NCBI GenBank assembly: GCA_023269035.1
Contig: JAHFMJ010000005.1
Span: forward strand, 1 to 40,814
Direction: 5' to 3'
Length of the DNA stretch: 40,814 nt
From: Candidatus Kaiserbacteria bacterium
GTDB lineage: Bacteria > Patescibacteriota > Minisyncoccia > Phycocordibacterales > Phycocordibacteraceae
Under the pieces are notes generated by a model that was not told the origin of the DNA, ran no database searches, and saw only the letters and a list, made by a program, of their open reading frames with translations. Shown piece after piece: positions 7,649 through 16,046 of the stretch. Every line of letters begins with the position of its first letter. Within the stretch, counting starts at the first letter, position 1. Made by a program: the position numbers and the translations under genes.

Positions 7649-8554
7649 ATGCAAAAAAAGGACCTGATACTTGTTGCACTCTTCATCGGTATCTTGAGTC
7701 TGGCAGTGGCGGGGCATTACACTTTCGCAAAAACGGGTCCTGCTCCTGACTTCCTGGGAGACCCGAAAGGGTTTAAGACATATTGGCAAGAGCGCATAGA
7801 CGCGTTGGGTGGCGAAGCGGCCTACCCGCTCCTTCTTAAGACATATGCCTCCACAACGCCATACGCGCAACATCGCATTGCCCATACCTTTAGCGGCCTC
7901 GTGTATGAAAAAGAAGGAGCGAAAGCAATCAGCATGTGTGATGATTCATTCGGATATGGGTGCTTCCATGAATTCGCCATCCGCATCATAGGAGCGCGCG
8001 GAATCTCAGCACTGCAAGAATTAGAAGCAGCATGTCCCGTCGGGTCGTCAGCCGAAATTTCCTGCTGGAGCGGCATAGGCAACGGCATCCAAGAATATGT
8101 CGGATTTGGCAAAGGTTCACTTGAAAAGGCGTTCGATATCTGTGCAGCACTCAATTTTGACTCGGAACTAGCAAAAGAAAGCTGTTATTCAGGGGCGGTC
8201 ATTCATTACGGTAAGTACGCAGTATCTATCCCTAAGCTTCCTGAAGGTCAGTTGGTTGATGTATGCAAAGAGGTAAGTGAGAAATACGCGACGCTGTGTT
8301 ATCGAGGCCTTCCAATCTGGCTCTTATATTCGCAACCGGATCAGGTAGACACGCAATTCAAGGATATGGGCGCATTGTGTGAATCACTTCTAACAGAGTC
8401 CCACATCCGCGCCTGTTTCGAGGGAATCGGCAAGTACACTGCATATCATCCCGCGAGAAATTATTTGTGTACGATCGTGTCTGACAACCCAACCTATCAG
8501 AAGATATGCGAGGAGCGGCGGCAGTGGATGAACAGTTTCATCGTCAAATCTTAG
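7649..8554 (+). CDS. Cys/His-rich exported helical-repeat protein, member 1 (variant)
   Basis: First of ten paralogues (7649-19392); 301 residues. An N-terminal hydrophobic segment (residues 6-26) acts as signal or anchor. The family's first His pair is present as HRIAH (75-79) followed by TFSGLVYEKEG, and the central CxH as CFHE (C105, H107). The second pair is lost: CWSGIGNG (from C139) stands where CIHGxGHG is expected, so Ser and Asn replace both His. Further on come Cys pairs at regular spacing, such as ESCYSGAVIH and ACFEGIGKY. It is separated from the other nine genes by a minus-strand gene, and the two histidine losses suggest a changed role. No known domain recognised. Confidence 0.85.
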   Translation: MQKKDLILVALFIGILSLAVAGHYTFAKTGPAPDFLGDPKGFKTYWQERIDALGGEAAYPLLLKTYASTTPYAQHRIAHTFSGLVYEKEGAKAISMCDDSFGYGCFHEFAIRIIGARGISALQELEAACPVGSSAEISCWSGIGNGIQEYVGFGKGSLEKAFDICAALNFDSELAKESCYSGAVIHYGKYAVSIPKLPEGQLVDVCKEVSEKYATLCYRGLPIWLLYSQPDQVDTQFKDMGALCESLLTESHIRACFEGIGKYTAYHPARNYLCTIVSDNPTYQKICEERRQWMNSFIVKS

Positions 8555-8590
8555 CAATCCATGAGGCGTGGAAGGAGTTGTTGACGATGC

Positions 8591-9544
8591 TCAAAGAGCG
8601 TAGACTTCGACAGTACGCGACGCTTCGGCGGTGTTCCCTGCTTGATCGCTTGTACGATACGTAATCGTGTGAGTACCCGGCACGGTCGTGTCGATAGAAA
8701 GGCTGAGGACGAGTACGCCATCAAGCAACGTCTGGTAGCCGAGATTGAACGTCACGTTGTCCGTAACGACCGCGCCAAAGTCCGCGTAGGTCGAACCGAC
8801 CGTTATCCGCGCAGGATTATTGCCCAAGATCGAAATGGATGGCGGCACCGGATCGGATGGGTCCCCTGAACTGTGCGAGGAAGCACCGGCGACTACGCCA
8901 CCCTGGGCTGGCTCTTGGGACGACACAGTGGCAGGAACGTTTGCGTCTGCGGCAGGAGCTACAGCGGTAGTAACAGGAACTGTATCGTTTTGGTTATTTT
9001 CAGGAGGAGTAACGACCGGCTGATAGCCGGCGAACGTTTCCGTTGTCGGGTCGAGGAACTTCCCTACCAAGCCACCATAGGTGGTGGAAACTATCTTCTG
9101 CGTTTCGCCATGCGTCTGTTCGATACGTTGCGTCTCGATAAGGCGGGTGCGCTCGCTGTCGCGGACTTCTGCAATCTGCTTCGTGGCATAGAGGCCGAGA
9201 TCGCCCCCTTGAAGCGCTGTCTTTTCGACGGCCAGCGTCTTAGCGTCATGCACATCCTGCCAGACGCCGTCCACAAGGTCGATGGTCGAGAGCGTATAAC
9301 TCACCACATACGTCGTAGCGTCCTCAGTAACGGCATTTATTTCAACCGTAAAGGGGAACGAGGTGAGGTCGGCATTGACAATGCGGGCGTTATCGATCGA
9401 CTTGACGACTTGAGAGGAAGAAAAAACGGAATCGCGCACCTCGGGACTTGCAGCGAACGCGCCGCTTGCCCCTAAGAAAAGAATGCCAAATATGAGCGGA
9501 ACCGTGTTGTTGTAAGCCAGAAAACGACCAATGGAGGGTAACAT
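8591..9544 (-). CDS. Exported protein with C-terminal Ig-like (DUF5011-type) domain
   Basis: A 317-residue secreted or anchored protein. ATG at 9544 is preferred over 9562 because AAGGA stands 7-8 nt upstream of it. Residues about 10-32 are the signal segment (FGILFLGASGAFAAS). A region of unknown fold (about 35-160) is followed by a Pro/Ala/Ser-rich linker (about 165-225, VTPPENNQNDTVPVTTAVAP). The end (about 230-317) is a bacterial Ig-like domain of the DUF5011/HYR kind: ISILGNNPARITVGSTYADF, then PGTHTITYRTSDQAGNTAEA. Such domains act as spacers in surface proteins. It lies on the opposite strand inside the Cys/His array, converging with member 1 (36-bp gap) and diverging from member 2. 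Confidence 0.85.
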   Translation of the reverse strand: MLPSIGRFLAYNNTVPLIFGILFLGASGAFAASPEVRDSVFSSSQVVKSIDNARIVNADLTSFPFTVEINAVTEDATTYVVSYTLSTIDLVDGVWQDVHDAKTLAVEKTALQGGDLGLYATKQIAEVRDSERTRLIETQRIEQTHGETQKIVSTTYGGLVGKFLDPTTETFAGYQPVVTPPENNQNDTVPVTTAVAPAADANVPATVSSQEPAQGGVVAGASSHSSGDPSDPVPPSISILGNNPARITVGSTYADFGAVVTDNVTFNLGYQTLLDGVLVLSLSIDTTVPGTHTITYRTSDQAGNTAEASRTVEVYAL

Positions 9545-9579
9545 ATCGCTTTCCTTCATCATATACTACAATTCAAGAA

Positions 9580-10725
9580 ATGGCCTCCCGGAAATCAACA
9601 GCCCTTTTCCTCCTCTTACTCCTCTGCCCTTCTGTTGCCTTAGGATACGGGCCTTCGCAAGACTTTCGGAACGCCCTGACAACGCTCTTTTCTCCTTTCA
9701 CGACCCTCATCGCGACATTTCTCTCCGGAGCGGCAAACGCTCCGCACGTGTCGGCACAGCCGAGCGCTATTTATGAGCGCTATATCAAAGAGGCAGCTGT
9801 TTCCCCTTCGCAGGCGTGGGCGGACTTGAAGAAGGAAGCGCAGCACGACGGGACCGTGGCTATACTTGCACACGACCTCGGACACATTATCGGACGTGCC
9901 ACGTATGCAAAAGCGGGCCTTGCTGGAGTGAAGGTCTGCGACAACAGCTTCATCTTCGCCTGCTATCACGGCTTTGTGCAGGCAGCGATGGCCGACGGCA
10001 AAACTACCGTCCCTGACATGCGAGCGGCATGCGAAGAGGCGGCAAAACAATCGCAAAAAGTCACCGGCGCGGACTACGGGTATACGCTCCTCTCAAGCTG
10101 CATCCATGGCATGGGACACGGCATCATCAGCGCCGATTCATTCGATGTTCATCGGGCGCTTGCCGAGTGCAACACGATCGGAGAAAGCTCTTTCGTCATT
10201 CCTGACGATGAAGGCGGCGTGTATATGGACATGCGGCTCTCCTGCAAAGATGGTATTTTCATGGAGTATTTCCAGGGAGGTGCTCCAGGCATCGACATGG
10301 CCCATCCGTGGAACCTGTGCGCCGGCCTCTCAAGTGTTGATCAGCTCCCCTGCGTTCGCTACCTGCACTACGGGCAGTATCGATGGGGGCTTTCGCTGGA
10401 CCAAACAGTGTCACTCTGCCTCTCTGCACCGACACGGTATTTCCAGAAGCGGTGTTTTTATGAGCTGGGGTTTTTCGAACGCGGATTCCTCGGCGCCGAT
10501 GAGTCGCACTGGAGTGACGTCATCGTACATACCTGCGCTGCGGTCAAGGACGACGAGATCAACTATTGGTGCCTGCGCGCTGGGGCTGTCACGTTCCCTG
10601 TCCAGCAATACAACGATCCTATCAAGAACGGCACACAGGTATGTGATGCGGCCCGAACCTCTGCATATAAGGAACGTTGCATGCGCTGGGTAATGAGCGC
10701 TGAATATTATGTCAAAGGACATTAA
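9580..10725 (+). CDS. Cys/His-rich exported helical-repeat protein, member 2
   Basis: A protein of 381 residues with a signal peptide (hydrophobic 8-21, LFLLLLLCPSVALG). It carries the full family signature: AHDLGHIIGRATY (H98, H102), ACYHGF (C128, H130), CIHGMGHG (C174, H176, H180) and CKDGIFMEY (C222, E229). Before the first His pair stands the common helix with AW (SPSQAWADL). After the signature come Cys pairs about 10-16 residues apart, e.g. NLCAGLSSVDQLPCVRY and TCAAVKDDEINYWCLRAG, as in helical hairpins closed by disulphides. It opens the run of nine tightly packed genes and overlaps member 3 by 17 bp. Function unknown; the paired HxxxH motifs suggest a bound metal or haem. Confidence 0.88.
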   Translation: MASRKSTALFLLLLLCPSVALGYGPSQDFRNALTTLFSPFTTLIATFLSGAANAPHVSAQPSAIYERYIKEAAVSPSQAWADLKKEAQHDGTVAILAHDLGHIIGRATYAKAGLAGVKVCDNSFIFACYHGFVQAAMADGKTTVPDMRAACEEAAKQSQKVTGADYGYTLLSSCIHGMGHGIISADSFDVHRALAECNTIGESSFVIPDDEGGVYMDMRLSCKDGIFMEYFQGGAPGIDMAHPWNLCAGLSSVDQLPCVRYLHYGQYRWGLSLDQTVSLCLSAPTRYFQKRCFYELGFFERGFLGADESHWSDVIVHTCAAVKDDEINYWCLRAGAVTFPVQQYNDPIKNGTQVCDAARTSAYKERCMRWVMSAEYYVKGH

Positions 10726-11809
10726 GGATATCGTCCTCATATGCTGCACCGCTCTCGTCATAGCGGCCGGATGGCTATTCATCCATGAGACGAGAATGCC
10801 AGACGTGCAGGCGTTCCGTCATGAGGATTCCCGACACCAGCTCGAGGACATGGAAAAAATGGCAGGAAAAGATCCCGCAGCAGCATGGGCTTTCCTTGCG
10901 TTAGCAAACGATCAAGGCCCCGGATTCAACGGACACGGCCTCGGTCATCTCGTCGGGAAAGCCCTGTACAAGAAATACGGGTTCGAAGGCATGCGCTATT
11001 GTACGACGACGCTTTCATTCTCCTGTTATCACGGGATAAGCCTTGCGGCAATTAACGAACAAGGGGGCGGGGTCTTGGACAATCTCATCGCGAAGTGTGA
11101 AGCATACTTTCCCACTAGCGCTTCGGGAAAGGGTGTGGGGTTTACTCGTGCTTGCATCCATGGGCTTGGACATGGCGTCGCGTCGAGCGAGGCGCTCGAC
11201 GTTTCGCGCGGCCTTGCCCGCTGCATGACGGTCCCGGAAGGAAACCGGTACGTCGATAAGGCGCTCTCAATATACACCGATAACCGTATCGCGTGCGCGG
11301 AAGGCATGTTCATGGAAATAGCACTGGATCAGAAGACCGTCGACTTTTCCGAATACTGCAAAAGCGTACCGACCGAGTACCAAATGGCATGCATGCAGTA
11401 CGCCCCACTCCAATCCGTCAGGGAAGGTACGTTACATGACCTCCCCGGCCTCATCGCCTTCTGTAGCAAGGCGGCGACGGCACTCCTGCAGAAGGGGTGC
11501 CTCAATGAAAGCGCCGTATCCGATCTGATGGGAAAAAGTACCGGGCAGAACGACGAGTATGAAAAAGCAATCAGCGACTGCGACGCTCTCCATACCGATC
11601 TCGAATACCATGCATGGTGTGTCAGCGTCATCGCGAGCACGGCCATATTGGATAACCAGCTCAAGCAACGCGGCACGGGAAAGACAGACCCAACAGCGCT
11701 TGCGACGCTTATGAAACGTATTTGTACTACACTGCAAGGCCCGGACCAAGAACGATGCAGCGCTCGCGGCAAGCTCTTGGCAATACTGTACTCAACGTTC
11801 GGCTCATGA
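10709..11809 (+). CDS. Cys/His-rich exported helical-repeat protein, member 3
   Basis: A protein of 366 residues; anchor at residues 7-26 (DIVLICCTALVIAAGWLF). Signature: KDPAAAWAFL, then GHGLGHLVGKALYKKYG (H76, H80), SCYHGI (C106, H108), CIHGLGHG (C149, H151, H155) and CAEGMFME (C196, E203). C-terminal Cys pairs include FCSKAATALLQKGCLNESA and DCDALHTDLEYHAWCVSV. The ATG at 10709 lies inside the end of member 2. Its own stop forms ATGA with the start of member 4. Membrane-tethered on the outside by inference. Confidence 0.88.
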   Translation: MSKDIKDIVLICCTALVIAAGWLFIHETRMPDVQAFRHEDSRHQLEDMEKMAGKDPAAAWAFLALANDQGPGFNGHGLGHLVGKALYKKYGFEGMRYCTTTLSFSCYHGISLAAINEQGGGVLDNLIAKCEAYFPTSASGKGVGFTRACIHGLGHGVASSEALDVSRGLARCMTVPEGNRYVDKALSIYTDNRIACAEGMFMEIALDQKTVDFSEYCKSVPTEYQMACMQYAPLQSVREGTLHDLPGLIAFCSKAATALLQKGCLNESAVSDLMGKSTGQNDEYEKAISDCDALHTDLEYHAWCVSVIASTAILDNQLKQRGTGKTDPTALATLMKRICTTLQGPDQERCSARGKLLAILYSTFGS

Positions 11810-12960
11810 AAAAAATAGGCTCATGCATCTTGCTCTTGTTCGTGTGCATCCCGGTAGAGGCACATGCGTATACTCCGTCCGACATTTTCATGGATGCGGT
11901 GCGGACTTTCGTTGCGCCTCTCTTTTCTCCGATAGTGACCAGCCGGTACCCCGATCAAAAAACGTTCATCGCACTCCCCTATCTGGAACAGATGCGCATC
12001 ATTCAGGGACTCGCAAAACATGACCCCGCAGGAGCATGGCGATTCCTTGGATCGACTGAGGAGACCATTACCTCGCACTCGCTTGGCCACATCATCGGCA
12101 ATGCATTATTCAAGAAATACGGAACGCGAGGCATCACTTTCTGTACCCCGCAATTCCTCTACTCTTGTTATCATGGATTCATGGAGACGTATCTGGCGCA
12201 GAAAGGTCTTACTGACCCTTCCGCCATAGAGCGCGTCTGCACCACATGGTTCTCAGCCGATACCGAAGAGGGGAGCAATTCGCTCAACGCCTGCATCCAC
12301 GGTGCGGGTCATGGGCTCGTCTCATATTACGGCTACGATATCGAGCGCGCCGTCTCGACGTGCCATGCTCTGAGCGTACCGATGCAACTTCCTTGCTACA
12401 ACGGGGTCTTTATGGTGGCGCCATTGTACACCCAGACTAACGATGTACGAGGAGGAGCGTGGAAGTTATGTGAAAATATTACTCTGGACCTCGCTCGGGA
12501 ATCCTGCGAGCGGCAGGCGGCAGGTTTCCGTACTATGTCACTCATTGCAGACTCTACTAGAAACGCTGACGGAATCGCGTCTATCTCGAACGAGGCTCTG
12601 GCCCGCTTCACCGCAAGCTGTAGTGATGCCCCCACAATATCAGCAAACAGGCGCTGCGTAGAAACTGCCGGGCACATCATCGGATCTGCCATGCAAAACG
12701 CTACGGACATTAAAGACATATGTTCCTCTGCTTCTGCGGAACTGCGGAGAGAATGTATGGTAGCAGCCGCAAGCGAGTGGGTATTGCGTTCGCGTGGCGA
12801 AAAAGAAGCCGCGGCAAAAGCTACCTGTGATTACAGTAAATCAGACGATGAGAAAACACACTGCGTGGAAATTATTGAGCGTGCTGCAACCTTAGGGCGA
12901 ACGTTGCACCACCCGGAAGAACTTGACACATTTTCGCCACGACCGTATGAACAACAATAA
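11806..12960 (+). CDS. Cys/His-rich exported helical-repeat protein, member 4
   Basis: A protein of 384 residues from ATG 11806, which overlaps the member 3 stop as ATGA; this start gives a clean signal peptide (MKKIGSCILLLFVCIPVEAH). Signature: HDPAGAWRFL, HSLGHIIGNALF (H91, H95), SCYHGF (C121, H123), CIHGAGHG (C163, H165, H169), and CYNGVFMV, where Val replaces the Glu found in most members. The C-terminus TFSPRPYE is shared with member 6, and in both cases the start codon of the next gene lies inside the DNA for PYE. Members 4 and 6 therefore look like duplicates of one another. Confidence 0.88.
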   Translation: MKKIGSCILLLFVCIPVEAHAYTPSDIFMDAVRTFVAPLFSPIVTSRYPDQKTFIALPYLEQMRIIQGLAKHDPAGAWRFLGSTEETITSHSLGHIIGNALFKKYGTRGITFCTPQFLYSCYHGFMETYLAQKGLTDPSAIERVCTTWFSADTEEGSNSLNACIHGAGHGLVSYYGYDIERAVSTCHALSVPMQLPCYNGVFMVAPLYTQTNDVRGGAWKLCENITLDLARESCERQAAGFRTMSLIADSTRNADGIASISNEALARFTASCSDAPTISANRRCVETAGHIIGSAMQNATDIKDICSSASAELRRECMVAAASEWVLRSRGEKEAAAKATCDYSKSDDEKTHCVEIIERAATLGRTLHHPEELDTFSPRPYEQQ

Positions 12961-13747
12961 GACTCTGAAAGCACTTTTCATTACAGCGGTCCTAACGGTG
13001 ATCGTTGTACTCATATCTTCCATAAGCGCGCAACCAAGGACTTTTGCCGATCAATCTGAACAAAAAATAAGAAGCATTATTGCTGAAAAAGGCCCGTCTT
13101 CCATCGAGGGTACCATGGAAGGTTGTTATAAGCAGGATCATGCCACCGCGCGGGTATGCGCGCGAGGTAGCGGTGAAGGGTTACTCCTCTGGTTCGGGCG
13201 AGAGAACTTCGCCACTGCTGCAGCAGCATGTGAGAACGAAGTTGCGCGATCTGCCCGTTTCCCTCGCTTTGAATGCATACAAGGGATTTTCAAAGAGCAT
13301 ACCCTCTCAGCTACCCGGGCGCCGGGGACGCCGCAGGACACGTATTATCCCTGCGATGTAAAAGGAATGCCGGAATTATGGCAACGTGCCTGCTACGGCC
13401 AACTACCGCTCGCGTTCTATAAAAATGTTCGCAACGATAAGACAAGGGGCGTCGCTCTCTGCGCGGAAGCGCCATCAGCGAATCAAGCGGCATGCTTTGA
13501 CGGACTTGCGAAGATGCTGACACCACTGATGTACGGCGACTTCACCGAAGCGAAGAGATCCTGCACAGAAATAGGCGCGGCAACAAACGCCGCACGTGAG
13601 GAGGAGTGCCTCATCTCAATGGCGGTTGAGACCTATGCGCAGGGGGACAGCGATTTTAGCTATCGCCTGTGCGAAGCGGTAGGAAGCGTGAATGGCAGAG
13701 TGCTCTGTGGCACATACATCCAAAGAGCCATGCTCTCATCGTTCTGA
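12947..13747 (+). CDS. Cys-rich exported family protein, member 5, His motifs lost
   Basis: A protein of 266 residues, the shortest member. The ATG at 12947 lies in the 3' end of member 4 (14-bp overlap) and gives an anchor segment (ALFITAVLTVIVVLISS). It aligns with the C-terminal two thirds of member 8: YYPCD, RACYGQ, AACFDGLAK and SCTEIG match YFPCD, GACYGN, ASCFDGLAR and LCQSVE. The first HxxxH block is absent, and the second reads CARGSGEG (C71, R73, E77) where others have CxHGxGHG. The frame is intact and the Cys scaffold is kept, so this is a functional-looking member without the presumed ligand His residues, rather than a pseudogene. Confidence 0.85.
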   Translation: MNNNKTLKALFITAVLTVIVVLISSISAQPRTFADQSEQKIRSIIAEKGPSSIEGTMEGCYKQDHATARVCARGSGEGLLLWFGRENFATAAAACENEVARSARFPRFECIQGIFKEHTLSATRAPGTPQDTYYPCDVKGMPELWQRACYGQLPLAFYKNVRNDKTRGVALCAEAPSANQAACFDGLAKMLTPLMYGDFTEAKRSCTEIGAATNAAREEECLISMAVETYAQGDSDFSYRLCEAVGSVNGRVLCGTYIQRAMLSSF

Positions 13748-13762
13748 TATTCCACTAGTGAT

Positions 13763-14839
13763 ATGCTTTCTTCTTTCCTGTCGTTGTTTCTGCTCTTCGC
13801 GCCATTACTTTCCGGCGTTATTCCGCAACAGATCGACTCCATTGACTCCGCCCATTTCTCCAGCCTGCCGTATATAGAACAGATGAAAGCAATCATCAGC
13901 AAGGCACAGCGTGACCCGGCGAATGCCTGGATATTCCTGCGGAGCGTGCCTTTCGCGCCGGATGCGTACGATGCTGCGCATGGACTCGGTCACATCGTTG
14001 GCAATGCTCTGTACAAGCGCTATGGCATCGCCGGCGTGCAATACTGCACACCGGAACTCCTCTACGCCTGCTACCACGGTATTATCGAGCCCTACTTTGC
14101 GAGAAGTGGCGAGAATGGTATTCAGAGTATCGAAGGTCTGTGTGCGCAATACTTTAATAACGATACCGCTGACGGACGGATCAAGTTCGAGAATTGTATC
14201 CATGGCGCCGGACATGGCCTCTACTCTTATTATGCGTTTGACCAAAACAGGGCGGAGAGGGGTTGCGAGTCCGTGAGTGCGTCGATGCGGCATTACTGTT
14301 ATGAAGGAATATTCATGGTGCAAGCCTCGTTCAGCCCCCTCGCACAAGCTGCTCAGCAGGCTGATCCGTGGAGTGTGTGTGCTGCGGCGCTCCCCGAAGC
14401 GAAAGAGTCCTGCGCAAGATTCATACCGTACATGTATATTTCGCTTGCAAATACCGCCGAGGGGCGCGAGTTCTTTACCGAAACATTCTTAGCGGGAGTG
14501 ATGAGGACCTGTGCGGCAGGAGGGGCGCTCCTGGGGAGATACTGCATGCAATCTGTCGCCCACTCTCTGGCCGCACGATTCGCACAGGAGCCGAGAGAGA
14601 TCGCGAAGCGTTGCGGCTTGGCGTCGGATGTCCGGGCGGGAGAGGATTGCATAAAAAATGCAGCGACAGAAATATCTTTCAAAGGCTGGGCCGGCACTGA
14701 AAAGACTTCCGCCACGCTTTGTGGGATGATGAGCGATACGGTTGCATGCGCGCATGCCGTTACTACCGCACATACGGCCCGCACTACAGTGCTTTCTCCT
14801 GAAGAATTACCTACTTTTTCACCTCGACCGTATGAATAA
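13763..14839 (+). CDS. Cys/His-rich exported helical-repeat protein, member 6
   Basis: A protein of 358 residues with a signal peptide (MLSSFLSLFLLFAPLLSGV). Signature: RDPANAWIFL, AHGLGHIVGNALYKRYG (H73, H77), ACYHGI (C103, H105), CIHGAGHG (C145, H147, H151) and CYEGIFMV with Val in place of Glu, as in member 4. It ends in TFSPRPYE like member 4. Later Cys pairs include SVCAAALPEAKESCARF and LCGMMSDTVACAHA. It follows member 5 with a 15-bp gap and overlaps member 7 by 8 bp. Confidence 0.88.
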   Translation: MLSSFLSLFLLFAPLLSGVIPQQIDSIDSAHFSSLPYIEQMKAIISKAQRDPANAWIFLRSVPFAPDAYDAAHGLGHIVGNALYKRYGIAGVQYCTPELLYACYHGIIEPYFARSGENGIQSIEGLCAQYFNNDTADGRIKFENCIHGAGHGLYSYYAFDQNRAERGCESVSASMRHYCYEGIFMVQASFSPLAQAAQQADPWSVCAAALPEAKESCARFIPYMYISLANTAEGREFFTETFLAGVMRTCAAGGALLGRYCMQSVAHSLAARFAQEPREIAKRCGLASDVRAGEDCIKNAATEISFKGWAGTEKTSATLCGMMSDTVACAHAVTTAHTARTTVLSPEELPTFSPRPYE

Positions 14840-16046
14840 AAACAAAAAAATCTCCTGGCAGGCTGTATTCATTTCGTTCATCGCTGCCATGGTGGTTTTT
14901 TTCTTTGTCTACGGCCTAGGGCTGCAACATGGCGATGCCCGCACGCTCTATGAGGCATGCAAGAAAGTTGCCCCGCAAAAAAAAGAATCCTGCTACAACG
15001 AGCAGTTCTATGCGTATGCGCGCGTCAATGGAGCCGCGAAAGCATTTGACACGCTGAACGCGCTCCAGCGCATCGATCCGGCGACGCAGGGGTGCCACTT
15101 CATCGCGCATGGCATCGGCCGGGGGATGTACGAGCATGATCCTACCCACTGGAGAGATAATTTTCAGAACATTAATCCAGAATGCAGCTACGGCGCTATG
15201 CACGGCATACTCGAACTCGCCATCCGTGACCTCCCTGGAGGCTTGACCGCAGAGTTTATCCCGAGCATCTGCGGAGAGACGCCGCGTGCGGACTGCAATC
15301 ATATCGTCGGCCACTTAACATTGGTTGAAACGGAGGGAAAGATTCCTGAAGCTCTGAAGCTGTGCGGCGCGCTGAAAGACCGCACACAATACGACTTCTG
15401 CTCAAGCGGCGTTTTTATGGAAGAAGAGACGGCCGACAACCTTGTGGCGCATGGCCTCGCGGACAAATCATGGCTTGACTGGCCATCCCGAAAGACGTCG
15501 CTTGAAGCGCTCTGTCGTGGCCAAGGAGAGGCAAACAATGCAGTGCAGTGCTGGAAGGAGATGGCACACGTCTTTATCGCGACCGAGAAAGCTGACCCAA
15601 AAAAATCCTTCGCTGATTGCGCCAATAACCCGCCGAGCGACAAAGCGAAGGAGGAGTGCGCAACACACTCAGTCGGCATCCTCATCGCTGCAGGAGGCTT
15701 TACTGAACGGGCAATGCAGGGTGTCTGTACCGCTTTCGGGACCGTCGGTAATATCGACCTATGCCCTTTCCACGCTATTGCTTCACTTCTCTCCTCTCTT
15801 CCCGATGCGACGAGTGTAGCTCTCTCCTATTGCTCGTCGCTTTCGAGCGAGACGGTCCAGCAGATGTGTTTTGCCTCTCTCGGTAATATGCTCAAATACA
15901 ATCCTCGTCTTGACGAAGCGGGACGCGGACGCGTCTGTGCAGATGCTCCTTCGGCATTCCGGAGTAGCTGCACGGAGGGCGGTAATACCTACCTTCCCTT
16001 TAATACGCTCAACAATGACTTTGAAATCGGAAACAAGAATCTCTAA
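14832..16046 (+). CDS. Cys/His-rich exported helical-repeat protein, member 7
   Basis: A protein of 404 residues from ATG 14832, inside the PYE codons of member 6. An anchor spans residues 9-28. The signature is a variant but all ligand positions are kept: HFIAHGIGRGMY (H89, H93), CSYGAMHG (C118, H124), CNHIVGHL (C155, H157, H161) and CSSGVFMEE. This member shows the Cys repeat most clearly: about eight pairs of the form C-x(7-12)-C-x3-[AG], e.g. LCGALKDRTQYDFCSSG, DCANNPPSDKAKEECATHS and YCSSLSSETVQQMCFASLG. This fits a solenoid of short helical hairpins, each closed by a disulphide. Confidence 0.87.
   Translation: MNKNKKISWQAVFISFIAAMVVFFFVYGLGLQHGDARTLYEACKKVAPQKKESCYNEQFYAYARVNGAAKAFDTLNALQRIDPATQGCHFIAHGIGRGMYEHDPTHWRDNFQNINPECSYGAMHGILELAIRDLPGGLTAEFIPSICGETPRADCNHIVGHLTLVETEGKIPEALKLCGALKDRTQYDFCSSGVFMEEETADNLVAHGLADKSWLDWPSRKTSLEALCRGQGEANNAVQCWKEMAHVFIATEKADPKKSFADCANNPPSDKAKEECATHSVGILIAAGGFTERAMQGVCTAFGTVGNIDLCPFHAIASLLSSLPDATSVALSYCSSLSSETVQQMCFASLGNMLKYNPRLDEAGRGRVCADAPSAFRSSCTEGGNTYLPFNTLNNDFEIGNKNL

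Noticed and set aside
12947..13747. Member 5 as a truncated pseudogene
   Set aside because: The frame is intact from a good start with an anchor segment to a normal stop, and the Cys pattern is kept throughout.
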